From Antiquaquibacter soli (lineage in GTDB: Bacteria; Actinomycetota; Actinomycetes; Actinomycetales; Microbacteriaceae): a stretch of DNA of 64,000 nucleotides. Numbering within the stretch: position 1 is the first letter of the stretch; each line of letters begins with the position of its first letter. Shown here piece after piece: positions 8,796 to 17,581 of this stretch. The stretch is from positions 1,054,001 through 1,118,000 of the forward strand of contig NZ_JAUQUB010000001.1 of the NCBI RefSeq assembly GCF_030580675.1, in the 5' to 3' direction. A program made the position numbers and the translations under genes. The notes beneath the pieces were generated by a model. It saw nothing but the letters and a program-made list of their open reading frames with translations, did not search any database and was not told where the DNA came from.

Positions 8796-9676
8796 TGGCC
8801 GCGGTCGTCGTGGTCGGCAGTGCGAACGTCGACCAGGTGTTCCGCGTCGACCGCATCCCCGAGCCGGGGGAGACGGTGCTCTCGACGGGGTTCGCGAACG
8901 CCCGCGGCGGCAAGGGGCAGAACCAGGCGGTCGCGGCGGCGCGGGCCGGGGCATCCACCGCCTTCATCGCCGCGATCGGCGACGACGGATTCGGCCGGCT
9001 CACCGCGGAGGGCCTCGCGGAGGACGGCATCGACTCGTCGCGCCTGCGCACCCTCGACGGTCCCACCGGAACCGCGCTCATCGCGGTCGATCCGCGGGGC
9101 GAGAACACGATCATCGTGGAGGCGGGGGCGAACGGCCGGCTGGCGCCGCTCGACGAGGCCGACCGATCCGTCATCGCCGCCGCCTCCGTGCTCGTGATGC
9201 AGCTCGAGATCCCGCTGGAGACCGTGGCGGAGGCCGCGGCCGCCGCGCGCGCGGGCGGCACGACCGCCCTGCTGAACGCCGCTCCGATCGCGGAGCTCCC
9301 GGATGCCCTGCTCGCGAATCTCGACGTGCTCGTCGTCAACGAGCACGAGGCGGCGCACTTGCGCTCGAGCTCCGGTGCCGCGGAACTCACGGAACTCGTT
9401 CCCACCGTCGTCGTCACTCTGGGCGCCGAGGGCGCGGAGCTGCATCGCCGCGGGGGCGACGTCGTGCGCGTGCCGGCTCCGCGGGTGACGGCGGTGGACG
9501 CCACGGGCGCGGGCGACACGTTCTGCGGCGCCTTCGCTGCCGCCCTCGCCGAGGGAGCCGAGGCCGGCGACGCGGTGCGATTCGCGGTGACGGCGGCATC
9601 CCTGTCCGTGCAGGAGCACGGCGCGGTGCCGTCGATCCCGCACCGGGCGGCCATCGATGCCGCACTCGCCGAGTAA
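8795..9676 (+). CDS. rbsK: ribokinase-like PfkB family sugar kinase
   Basis: This 293-residue cytoplasmic kinase has the N-terminal ribokinase motif GGKGQNQA and the C-terminal signature DATGAGDTFCGAF, with catalytic base D241. It would phosphorylate ribose (from the nucleoside hydrolase) or deoxyribose to feed DeoC. The ATG at 8795 overlaps the previous stop (TGATG). It closes the nucleoside cluster. Ribose is the first guess; a 2-deoxyribokinase role is a real alternative given deoC in the same operon. Confidence 0.85.
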   Translation: MAAVVVVGSANVDQVFRVDRIPEPGETVLSTGFANARGGKGQNQAVAAARAGASTAFIAAIGDDGFGRLTAEGLAEDGIDSSRLRTLDGPTGTALIAVDPRGENTIIVEAGANGRLAPLDEADRSVIAAASVLVMQLEIPLETVAEAAAAARAGGTTALLNAAPIAELPDALLANLDVLVVNEHEAAHLRSSSGAAELTELVPTVVVTLGAEGAELHRRGGDVVRVPAPRVTAVDATGAGDTFCGAFAAALAEGAEAGDAVRFAVTAASLSVQEHGAVPSIPHRAAIDAALAE

Positions 9677-9710
9677 CGAAAAGGCTACAAAAAGGTAACG
9701 ACGAGGTAAC
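9672..9710 (-). promoter_or_regulatory. four 11-bp direct repeats, candidate PHO box
   Basis: On the plus strand AGTAAC, GGCTAC, GGTAAC and GGTAAC begin at 9672, 9683, 9694 and 9705, exactly 11 bases apart. Read on the minus strand this is GTTACCT-N4 repeated, the spacing and shape of actinobacterial PhoP boxes (Streptomyces units resemble GTTCACC plus four). It overlaps the end of rbsK and lies 67 bases before the glycerophosphodiesterase start, with a possible -10 TAGAGT at 9720-9725. Confidence 0.55.
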
Positions 9711-9776
9711 GAAGCGCGCTAGAGTGTCAGGACCCGCGACGGTGCGGGCCACCCGAGACTCGAAGAGAGCGTGTCA

Positions 9777-10649
9777 ATGGCGACAGCGCGACAGCCCGAT
9801 GCGCGCACCTCCCTGCTTGCAGCGGCGGCGGCTCTCGCGCTCGTGCTCGCCATCGTGCTGAGCCCCGATACCGTGGGCACCGCGGCGGCCAATCCCTTCT
9901 CGAGCCTGCGCTCGCCCGGGGAGATGGGCTTCGTCGCCGGGCACCGCGGCGACTCGGATGCGGGGCCGGAGAACACCCTCCCGGCGCTCGCCGGAGTGAT
10001 CGACAGCGGTGCCGAGTTCGTGGAGACAGACGTGCAGCTCACCGCCGACGGCGTCCCCATCCTCATGCACGACTGGACGCTCGACCGCACCACCGACGGC
10101 ACCGGTCCGGTGTGGGCGGCGACGTGGGAGCAGATCAGCAGGCTGGACGCGGGCTCCTGGTACGACGCGGACTACCGGGGCACGCGGGTGCCGCTCTTCG
10201 AGGAGTTCCTCGCGATCCTCGCCCCCTCGCCGACGCACGCGATCGTCGAGCTGAAGGGGTCGTGGACGCCCCACGACGTCGAGATCGTCCAGCGACTCGT
10301 CACCGAGTACGGCGTCGCCGACCAGGTCGTGTTCGCGAGCTTCGACATCATGACGCTGCGAGCCGCCCAGCTCGTCGCCCCCGGTGTGCAGCGTGCGATC
10401 ATCTCGCGCGAGGTCAACGGAGAGCCTGCCGACCTTGCGGCGGAGTGCGGCGCGATCGCGATCATCGTGAGCAAGGCGTTCGTGCTCGCCCGCCCCGAGC
10501 TCGTCGACCGGATCCACGCGGCAGAGCTGGGCGTGATGGTCTACACGGTCAACGATTCGGACGCCTGGATGGAGGCGATCGAGCTCGGCGTCGACGGCAT
10601 CATCACCGACACCCCGGGCGAGCTCGACCGCTGGAGGCACTCGGGCTGA
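9777..10649 (+). CDS. exported glycerophosphodiester phosphodiesterase
   Basis: GDPD enzymes hydrolyse glycerophosphodiesters from phospholipids or teichoic acids to glycerol 3-phosphate and an alcohol. The catalytic GHRGD (H56, R57) and PENT are followed by the ETDVQLTADGVPILMHD metal-binding stretch with the second catalytic His. An N-terminal hydrophobic segment (about residues 14-35) looks like a signal peptide or anchor, so it acts outside the membrane. The ATG at 9777 has a better-spaced ribosome binding site (AGAGAG) than the GTG at 9771. The PHO-box-like repeats upstream suggest induction under phosphate starvation. Confidence 0.9.
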   Translation: MATARQPDARTSLLAAAAALALVLAIVLSPDTVGTAAANPFSSLRSPGEMGFVAGHRGDSDAGPENTLPALAGVIDSGAEFVETDVQLTADGVPILMHDWTLDRTTDGTGPVWAATWEQISRLDAGSWYDADYRGTRVPLFEEFLAILAPSPTHAIVELKGSWTPHDVEIVQRLVTEYGVADQVVFASFDIMTLRAAQLVAPGVQRAIISREVNGEPADLAAECGAIAIIVSKAFVLARPELVDRIHAAELGVMVYTVNDSDAWMEAIELGVDGIITDTPGELDRWRHSG

Positions 10650-10678
10650 CCCTCATTCGCTCGCTGTCGTCATAAAAC

Positions 10679-10692
10679 AGACAGACCTGTCT
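10679..10692. promoter_or_regulatory. short palindrome before the Rhs remnant
   Basis: AGACAG and CTGTCT surround two bases in the gap after the phosphodiesterase gene. It could be the stem of a weak terminator or a TetR-like operator; nothing nearby identifies the regulator. Confidence 0.25.
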
Positions 10693-10735
10693 CCCCCCTA
10701 ACGAGGGTACCGATGGTGCTCACGAGAGGGTGGGC

Positions 10736-12363
10736 ATGGGTACCTGGTGGCGCGCGGTCGCGGCGGGGGTCGCACTCGCGGCGGGGATACTCGGTAATGG
10801 CGGCGCGAGCGCGGCAGTCGCCGACAACTCCGTCCGAGTCGCCGCGACCGAGCCGTCGGCGTGCTCGGGGCGGCCCTTATCGTGCGACCTCGACGCGGCA
10901 CGACGAAGGCGCCCGACACAGGCACCCCGTTGACCGTCACCGCCGCCTACAACGCGGCGGGCCAGCTGACCTCGGAAGCCAAGAAGCGTCCGGGTCTGCT
11001 GGGAAGCTCCACGGTATCGACGTCGTACTCCTACGACGCGAACGGTAACCGCACCAAGGAGCAGACCGGGCTGGCGTCCACGACCTACTCCTACACCGAC
11101 GACGACAAGCTGTCGAAGATCTCCGAGGCCGGCCGCACGGTCACGACCGGCTACGACGGTCTCGGCCGCGCCCTGACCTCCACAACAAGGTCGCTGCTGG
11201 TGCTGGGGCAGACGAGCACGCAGGTGTGGGATGGCCTGGAGGTGGTGCAACAGGATGCCGCCCTCACGGGTGTCTCGAACCTGGTGCGTGACGTCACCGG
11301 TGAGGTGGCCATCCAAACCGCCGAGGGGCTGCTCTCCGGTGGTGACCGGTGGGGTTTGACGGACCGTTTGGGTTCCACGATCGGCCAGGCGTCGGGGTCG
11401 CGGGTGTCGCAGGTGGTGTCGTACTCGGATTGGGGCATCCCCACCTTCCAGACCCTCGGCTACAACTCCGCTGCTGGTTTCACCGGCGAGCTGGGCGACA
11501 GCATCACGGGGTTGAGTGAGTATTTCGCTCGCGCCTACGATCCGTGGTCGGCGTCGTGGTTGCAGGCGGACCCCTACCGGGGAACTCTGGATGCCCCGGG
11601 CACCCTCAACCGCTACGCCTACGCCGAGGGCAACCCGGCGACGTTGCAGGACTACTACGGGTATGCGACCTCCCGCGTACAGCTCGAGACACGGCAGGGT
11701 GCCTCGACGGGTCCGTCAGGACCGCGGGCGAAGGGCGGCCCACCGCCGAAACCGGATGCGACTTCCCCGGACGACTATGTCGAGCGCGGGACTGCACGAC
11801 ACGCGCCGCCATGCGCTCTGGCTGGGCCGTGCGGAACCAACGTCGGTGCGATACCTCTGATAGCCGGCGGGGCCCTGGCCGTGCTGCTCTCAGCACTCCG
11901 AACCCTCGTTGCAATCGGTCTCGCAACGGCTGCGATTCTCGCCCTGATCGCCATCATCGAGCGAGTCCTGCGAGAGATCGACAAGCTCACCGAGGACCGA
12001 CAAATCGCCGCACCCCCCGCGCCGAAGCCCCAGACCCAGACCGGCGGGGGAAGCAACGGCGGCTCACCACCAGTAATCCCGCCCGCGCTGGGTGGCCCCG
12101 ACCACGAGGACAGCGACGACGGATTCGACCAGGTCGGGGGCGAGGCAGGTCGCTACTCGGTAGACGAGCTAGCGCAGCTTGCGACTCGACATGGCGGAGA
12201 GGGTCGTCCAAGCTTCGAGGATGCACTAAATGCATTGGAGAACGGCACTAGGTACACAGTGGAAGGCAGTCAAGGAGTTCGGTTCGACTATGGCAATGTC
12301 CGCGTCATCATCAATGAGGCCCAACCATGGCGAAGCACCACATACTGGATTGGATCGCCCTGA
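10736..12363 (+). pseudogene. truncated, frame-shifted secreted Rhs protein with intact C-terminal toxin-like tip
   Basis: Full Rhs proteins are large YD-repeat shells carrying a C-terminal toxin. Here an ATG at 10736 (behind GAGAGGG) starts a signal peptide ending in ASAA, but this frame stops at 10933. The remaining sequence continues in another frame, open from a GTG at 10861 to 12363: a few YD repeats (AAYNAAGQLTSE, YSYDANGNRTKE), then the Rhs core (DPWSASWLQADPYRG, LNRYAYAEGNPATLQDYYG), a hydrophobic stretch of about 40 residues, a proline-rich linker, and a roughly 75-residue tip from 12145. The tip (DYGNVRVIINEAQPWRSTTYWI) recalls small RelE/DUF4258-type RNases, but I cannot assign it. 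Most of the repeat body appears deleted, with the junction between about 10860 and 10920. The tip has lower GC than its surroundings. Confidence 0.7.
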
Positions 12364-12375
12364 CGGGGAGGCTTG

Positions 12376-13185
12376 ATGTCAACAACGGTAGAAGTGAGCG
12401 CGGCCCAATGGGGTAGTCAGGTGGGAAGAGACGCGTCCGACACGTTCGGAGCCCGCGTGCAATCCTGGGCAGCACACGTCAGTCGTTTGGCGCGCGAACG
12501 TGACATGCATGAGGACGATCCTGCTCGGTGGGGCGCGGACGACTTCGTCGCTGCGCTGTTCGTGCGAGATCGTCTAGAGGCCGCCATCGAGCAGGTGTGG
12601 GAGGGCAATGCTGCGCCAGCTGTCGTCCGTGTGGCGGACGACTTGTTCGAGAACGTCTCCGAGCCGATCGATTCGTTGCATTTCCTCGAGTGGGATGCCC
12701 GCGACGATCGCTGGTGGTGGAAACGCATACCCACATATGGACCGATTCGTGCCGAGATCGAACGGCGCCGGGCGACAGTATCCCACCACTCGCTGTCCGA
12801 AGAAGGTTTACGAAGGCTGGCGAACGGGCCCGTTCCGACCGCGGTCGCCTCGTTCATGCAATGGCTGGCACGACGGGGATTCTCGCCGGCCCCGGAAGCT
12901 GGGGAAGACCCTGCGACCAGGTTCTATCGTGCAGACGGCATGCGGGTCTCAATGAGGATCGGGCCCGAGGGCTGGGAGTTGCTCGTCGGTCCGCCCGTTG
13001 CGGCGGGCGAAGAGTTCGGGGCGTTCGAGTGGGCCACTGTGTCAGGACTTCAGGTCGACCAGACAGGATTCGAGGGTGCAGCCCGCTTCTTTCGAGCCGA
13101 GTGGCCGCGCGTCAAGGCTCTCTCTACGATTCCTGCCACCGCGGAGTCGCTCAGGGAGGCCCGCAGCAGCCGCAGCGAGCAATAG
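12376..13185 (+). CDS. putative immunity protein for the Rhs tip
   Basis: This 269-residue soluble protein starts 13 bases after the Rhs reading frame, behind a GGGGAGG ribosome binding site (ATG 12376). I do not recognise a named family. It is acidic and Trp-rich (for example DDRWWWKRIP), with no signal or membrane segment, consistent with a cytoplasmic inhibitor. Rhs and other polymorphic toxin genes are almost always followed by the cognate immunity gene, and this one is intact although the toxin's N-terminal part is broken. Length and two dissimilar halves (about 1-125 and 135-250) leave open two immunity domains. Confidence 0.6.
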   Translation: MSTTVEVSAAQWGSQVGRDASDTFGARVQSWAAHVSRLARERDMHEDDPARWGADDFVAALFVRDRLEAAIEQVWEGNAAPAVVRVADDLFENVSEPIDSLHFLEWDARDDRWWWKRIPTYGPIRAEIERRRATVSHHSLSEEGLRRLANGPVPTAVASFMQWLARRGFSPAPEAGEDPATRFYRADGMRVSMRIGPEGWELLVGPPVAAGEEFGAFEWATVSGLQVDQTGFEGAARFFRAEWPRVKALSTIPATAESLREARSSRSEQ

Positions 13186-13366
13186 TGCAGATAGCAGACC
13201 GCACTTCAACGGTCCAGCCGGAGGGCACTGTGACTACTGGGGAACGCCCTGGGCTGAGCGTATTCGCCTGACGAGCACGGAGACGAGAGAACTGGGTTCC
13301 TCCGCGTCGATGTGGGCGTGACAGCAGGTCTCGCGGCTGTGTGATTCGACGATGTCGCGCCGGAGG

Positions 13367-14695
13367 CTATAGCCGCGCGAGCAGATCCCGGTAGAAGCCG
13401 ATGCCGCGCTCCCAGCTCGCCACGCGCATCCGCTCGTTCTTGGCGTGCAGGGTGTCCCTCTCGGCGCGGCTCAGCACGAAGGGCGTGAAGCGGTAGACGC
13501 CGCTCGAGATGCCGGTGAACGACCGGCTGTCTGTCGCGCCGGTCTGCACATACGGGGTGACGATCGCCTCGGGGTGCGACGTCGCGACGGTCGCCGCGAT
13601 CGTGTCCCACGCCTGGCCGCTCGTGGGGGAGATCGGCGAGGGCTCGGTGGCCTGCACCATCTCGATCGCGACCGCGTCATCCCGGATCGCCTTGCGCACG
13701 TGCTTCACTGCCTCGGCGACGCTCGATCCGACGGCGACGCGGATGTTGACCATCGCCTCGGCGCGCTCCGGCAGGGCGTTGGCGGCGTGGCCGGCGGACA
13801 GCTGCGTCACGGCCTGGGTGGTCTGGGTCATCGCGCGCGTCTCATCCGACCTCGAGAACACCCGCAGCAGTAGCGGTTTCGTCACGGCGAGCGATCGCAG
13901 CGCGCGACCGACCGTGCCCGTCGCGTGCGGTGCGAGGGTGCGGAGCATCTCGAGCACCGCCGGGTTGAAGCCCGCCGGGAACGGAGTCGAGTTGAGCCGC
14001 ACGATCGCCCGCGCGAGTCGCGCCGTCGCGCTCAGCCGCGGGGGAGTGGACGCGTGGCCGCCCTTCTGGTCGACGACGAGGCGCACGAGCGTCGGTCCCT
14101 TCTCGGCGACGCCGATCACGGCGAGCGGCTCGCTCACCCCGGGGAACGCGTCGTCCGCGACGGCGCCGCCCTCGTCCAGCACCAGCGACGGCCGGATGCC
14201 CCGCTCCTCGAGCACGGCGGCGGCGGCGGCGGCGCCGCTGCCGTGGGTCTCTTCGTCGTGACCGAAGACGAGGTACACGTCGTGGGCGGGTTCGAATCCG
14301 GACTCGACCTGCGACTCGACCGCCTCGAGGATCGCGACGAGCGAGCCCTTGTCGTCGATCGTGCCGCGACCCCAGATCTCGCGGGCGTCGCCCGCGCCGG
14401 TCACGTCCGCACTGAACGGCGGGTGGGACCAGCCCTCGTCGGTCGCGGCGACGACGTCGTAGTGAGCCATGAGCACCGCGGGCTCCGTCGAGTACCGGCC
14501 CTTCCAGCGGTACAGCAGCGTGTGCCCGCCCACGAGCTCGCGCTCGAGTACACGGTGCAGGGCGGGGTAGAGCCGCTCGACGGTCTCGCGGAAGCGGTCG
14601 AAGTGCTCCCACTCGACCTCGTCGGTCTCGAGACGGGAGACGGTCGGGATGCGGACTAGCTCCTGGAAGCGCTCGAGCGCGCGGTCGACAGCCAT
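13367..14695 (-). CDS. M20 family metallopeptidase (carboxypeptidase S-like)
   Basis: This 442-residue di-zinc hydrolase has the family metal ligands: His in LMAHYDVV, Asp in GRGTIDDKGS, the catalytic and ligand Glu pair in GHDEETHGSGA, and Asp in LDEGG. The central lid/dimerisation domain follows (KGGHAS). It resembles the CPS1/PM20D1 branch that cleaves or forms N-acyl amino acids and dipeptides. It is probably cytoplasmic since no signal peptide is seen. It is transcribed divergently from the DUF2207 gene; the TAGGCT box six bases before its ATG predicts a leaderless mRNA. Confidence 0.9.
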   Translation of the reverse strand: MAVDRALERFQELVRIPTVSRLETDEVEWEHFDRFRETVERLYPALHRVLERELVGGHTLLYRWKGRYSTEPAVLMAHYDVVAATDEGWSHPPFSADVTGAGDAREIWGRGTIDDKGSLVAILEAVESQVESGFEPAHDVYLVFGHDEETHGSGAAAAAAVLEERGIRPSLVLDEGGAVADDAFPGVSEPLAVIGVAEKGPTLVRLVVDQKGGHASTPPRLSATARLARAIVRLNSTPFPAGFNPAVLEMLRTLAPHATGTVGRALRSLAVTKPLLLRVFSRSDETRAMTQTTQAVTQLSAGHAANALPERAEAMVNIRVAVGSSVAEAVKHVRKAIRDDAVAIEMVQATEPSPISPTSGQAWDTIAATVATSHPEAIVTPYVQTGATDSRSFTGISSGVYRFTPFVLSRAERDTLHAKNERMRVASWERGIGFYRDLLARL

Positions 14696-14701
14696 GATTC
14701 G

Positions 14702-14733
14702 AGCCTATACACGCGCCCCCGATCCGATACCGT
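14702..14733. promoter_or_regulatory. back-to-back leaderless -10 boxes
   Basis: TAGGCT reads on the minus strand at 14707-14702, six bases before the ATG at 14695. TACCGT reads on the plus strand at 14728-14733, seven bases before the GTG at 14741. Both fit TAnnnT -10 elements placed so that transcription begins at the start codon. Confidence 0.55.
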
Positions 14734-14740
14734 GGCTCCC

Positions 14741-16570
14741 GTGAACCGACTCGCCCGTGTGATCCTCGCGGCTGCTCTCGTCGTGATGCCCGCGCTTGGG
14801 GCATCCACCGCCGTCGCTGCCGAGCCCGCGTCGCCGATCGTGCGCGCCGGCGTCGACGACTTCGTCTTCGAGAGCTTCAGCGCCGACTACTACCTCGACG
14901 TCGATGCGGAGGGGCGCAGCACCCTCACGACGGTCGAGACGTTCGTCGCGGTGTTCCCGGAGTACGACCAGAACCGCGGCATGCGCCGGGCCATCCCCGG
15001 CGACTACCAGGGAGCACCGACCGACGTCGCCGTGCTCTCGATCACCGATGAGAACGGCAACCCGCGCCCGATGGAGGTGGAGACCGACGACGACGGCTTC
15101 GTCCTGGCCACGAGCCGCGCCGACGGCTTCGTCCACGGCCGCCAGACCTACGTCTTCACGTACACCCAGCACAACGTCACGCGGTACTTCGAGAACACCG
15201 ACTCCGACGAGTTCTACTGGGACACCAACGGCACCGGCTGGTACCAGCCCTTCGGGTCGGTGACCGCGCGAGTGCACGTACCGGCGGCGCTCGCCGAGCG
15301 GCTCACCGGCAACGCGGCGTGCTACTTCGGCTACGAGGGCGCCGACCAGCCCTGCGAGATCGCGAGCACCGTCGAGGGCGACGAGACCGTCTTCGAGATG
15401 TCGGTGACGGATGTCGCGGCCTACCAGAACCTCACGTTCGCGATCGGGTTCGAGCCGCAGACGTTCGTGCCGCGCGACGACAGCTACCTCGGCTCGCCCC
15501 TCGCGTGGCTGCAGATCGCCGCGCTCGTCGGCCTTGCGGCCTCGCTCGTCATCGCGATCGTCATGCGCGTCACCGTGCTCGCGGACGGCCGTGGCCGGCC
15601 CACGATCATCGCCGAGTACACGCCGCCGAAGGAACCGGACATCATCACGTCGTCGATCCTCATCGGCAAGTCGCGCCGCGCGGTGGCGGCGCAGCTCGTG
15701 GACTGGGCGGTGCGCGGGCGCATCCGCATCATCGAGCAGCCCGCGCAGGGCTGGTTCGCCCGCGGCAACGAGTACCTGCTTCAGCTCGTCGACCCGAGCG
15801 GCCTCCAGGGCGGCCAGCTGCAGCTCGCGCAGGCACTGTTCGGCTGGCAGCTCGCGCCCGGCACCGGGTACCTCATGGGCAAGACCGACTCGACGCTCAG
15901 CCAGTTCGTGCGCGGGATCATCCAGTCGGCGACGGCCGCGACGAAGGCGCAGGGGTATCGTGCCCGGGGCAAGGGCTGCCTGCCGGTGCTGCCGATCCTC
16001 CTCGCGCTGGGGTCGGCGATCGCGACGTTCATCCTCGGTATCACGCTCGTGGATGCCGCGATCGGCGGCGCGCTCCCGATGCTGTTCATCGTCCCGGCGA
16101 TCATCGTCGTCATCGCCGTGTTCGCACTCGTCGCGCGCCAGCCGCTCACGGAGAAGGGCGCCGAGGTGCGCGACCACCTCAAGGGCCTCGAGCTCTACAT
16201 CCGCCTCGCGGAGGCGGACCGTCTCCGGATGCTGCAGTCGCCGACGACCGCCGAGCGAGAGGCCGTCTCGACGAGTGACCCGAGACAGGTGCTCGACGTC
16301 TACGAGAAGCTCCTGCCCTACGCGGTGCTCTTCTCGCTCGAGAAGCAGTGGGCCGAGGAGCTCGGCCGCTACTACACGGAGGCCTCGCCCGACTGGTACT
16401 CCGGCAGTTCTGCGTTCAACGCTGCCGTCTTCGCCTCGAGCATCAGCTCGATGTCGTCGAGCGTCTCGACGTCCTACTCGGGCAGCTCGTCGAGCTCGTC
16501 GAGCGGCGGGTCCGGCGGCGGCGGCTCGTCGGGCGGCGGCGGTGGCGGTGGCGGCGGGGGCGGCGTCTAG
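14741..16570 (+). CDS. DUF2207 membrane protein with glycine/serine-rich tail, paralogue 1
   Basis: DUF2207 proteins are actinobacterial envelope proteins of unknown function. A signal peptide (ending near ALGASTAVAA) precedes an extracytoplasmic beta-rich domain (about residues 35-245, with YYLDVDAEGRSTL and DEFYWDTNGTGW), one membrane helix, a cytoplasmic region, two more helices around residues 410-465, a second soluble region, and a Ser/Gly-rich low-complexity tail. I chose GTG 14741 over GTG 14732 because it leaves seven bases after the -10 box and starts the signal peptide cleanly. A close paralogue lies at 27913. Confidence 0.85.
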   Translation: MNRLARVILAAALVVMPALGASTAVAAEPASPIVRAGVDDFVFESFSADYYLDVDAEGRSTLTTVETFVAVFPEYDQNRGMRRAIPGDYQGAPTDVAVLSITDENGNPRPMEVETDDDGFVLATSRADGFVHGRQTYVFTYTQHNVTRYFENTDSDEFYWDTNGTGWYQPFGSVTARVHVPAALAERLTGNAACYFGYEGADQPCEIASTVEGDETVFEMSVTDVAAYQNLTFAIGFEPQTFVPRDDSYLGSPLAWLQIAALVGLAASLVIAIVMRVTVLADGRGRPTIIAEYTPPKEPDIITSSILIGKSRRAVAAQLVDWAVRGRIRIIEQPAQGWFARGNEYLLQLVDPSGLQGGQLQLAQALFGWQLAPGTGYLMGKTDSTLSQFVRGIIQSATAATKAQGYRARGKGCLPVLPILLALGSAIATFILGITLVDAAIGGALPMLFIVPAIIVVIAVFALVARQPLTEKGAEVRDHLKGLELYIRLAEADRLRMLQSPTTAEREAVSTSDPRQVLDVYEKLLPYAVLFSLEKQWAEELGRYYTEASPDWYSGSSAFNAAVFASSISSMSSSVSTSYSGSSSSSSSGGSGGGGSSGGGGGGGGGGGV

Positions 16571-17581
16571 TCAGCGCGCCGCGATGCCGAGGAGCCGCTC
16601 GGTGTCGCCGAAGACCTCGAGACCTGCGCAGTCCGCGGTGCCGTCGAGCAGAACCTCTCCCGTCGGCGAGAGGTGCCGCACCGACACTCGGGCGTCGAGG
16701 GTTTCCTCGACCCGCTGGTGCATGGCTGTCCGCAGAGGCGCGTGCAGCAGTCCGCCGCGCACGCGCTCCGCGGAGAGCTCGAGCCGGCCGCTCGGGCCGT
16801 CGAGCCGCCACGTCACGCGCGAGTCCGTGATCTCGAGCAGTTCCTCGCGTGAGCCGTTGTAGGTCGTCCACTTATGCAGCACGCCGCCGTGGCGGAACCC
16901 GACGATGTAGCCGCGGAACGACCGGCCGAGCCACGGGATGATCGCCACCGAAGCGATGAGGGAGGCCCCGGCATCCGCATCCACATGGTTGCTCGCGAGC
17001 CACACGTAGCCCGCCGGGAACGCCTTGCCCCAGTCCTTCTCGATGTAGCCGCGGCCGCCGTGGAAGCTCCGCGTCGAGCCCTCCACCTCGAGGGTCCCCG
17101 ACAGCCCGTGCCCGAACGACACGATGCCGTGGAAGCACTCGAGGAACGGCACGAGCCCGTACCATCCCATGATTCCGGGCTCGCGCAGCGTCACAGGCCA
17201 CGGCTCGAGCGGGCTCGAGTACTCGAGGCGCCCGCGCAGCTGCGGCAGGTCGAGGGTCACGCCCGAGGAGTCGAAGCGGTTGGGGCCGACCGCGACATCG
17301 AAAGCCGAGTCGGATGCCGCGAACTCCGCCACCTCGAAGCGGTGGTACCACGAGCGTCCCGAGAGGCCGTCGAGCACTTGCACGAACGCCTCGTCCCGCT
17401 CGGCGTCGTTCGCGAGGCCGCGGAACACTCCCGGGATCACGGCCCAGCGCTGCGCGCGGTCCTCGGAGACGAGCTTGACGTACCAGCCCTCGAAGAACCC
17501 GCGGTCGACGCCGATCCCGTGGAACGCCTCAGGATGCCGGACTCCCCGCACCCAGGCGAGCGGGCCGCGCGGAGCCGCCAT
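16571..17581 (-). CDS. tocopherol cyclase family protein
   Basis: This 336-residue protein carries the signatures of the tocopherol-cyclase-like fold: FFEGWYVKL near the N-terminus and EKDWGKAFPAGYVW in the middle. In plants and cyanobacteria this fold closes the chromanol ring of tocopherol; in actinobacteria the substrate is unknown, so a lipocalin-like lipid-binding or modifying role is the most that can be said. The ATG at 17581 overlaps the upstream stop (TGATG), so I prefer it to the TTG at 17584. It ends one base after the DUF2207 gene on the other strand. Confidence 0.8.
   Translation of the reverse strand: MAAPRGPLAWVRGVRHPEAFHGIGVDRGFFEGWYVKLVSEDRAQRWAVIPGVFRGLANDAERDEAFVQVLDGLSGRSWYHRFEVAEFAASDSAFDVAVGPNRFDSSGVTLDLPQLRGRLEYSSPLEPWPVTLREPGIMGWYGLVPFLECFHGIVSFGHGLSGTLEVEGSTRSFHGGRGYIEKDWGKAFPAGYVWLASNHVDADAGASLIASVAIIPWLGRSFRGYIVGFRHGGVLHKWTTYNGSREELLEITDSRVTWRLDGPSGRLELSAERVRGGLLHAPLRTAMHQRVEETLDARVSVRHLSPTGEVLLDGTADCAGLEVFGDTERLLGIAAR

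Noticed and set aside
10650-13185. Mobile element carrying the Rhs cassette
   Set aside because: No transposase, integrase, terminal repeats or attachment-site duplication are visible around the cassette.
13186-13366. Possible small gene or remnant between the immunity gene and the M20 peptidase
   Set aside because: The short frames here overlap real genes and have no ribosome binding site; I see only ordinary spacer.
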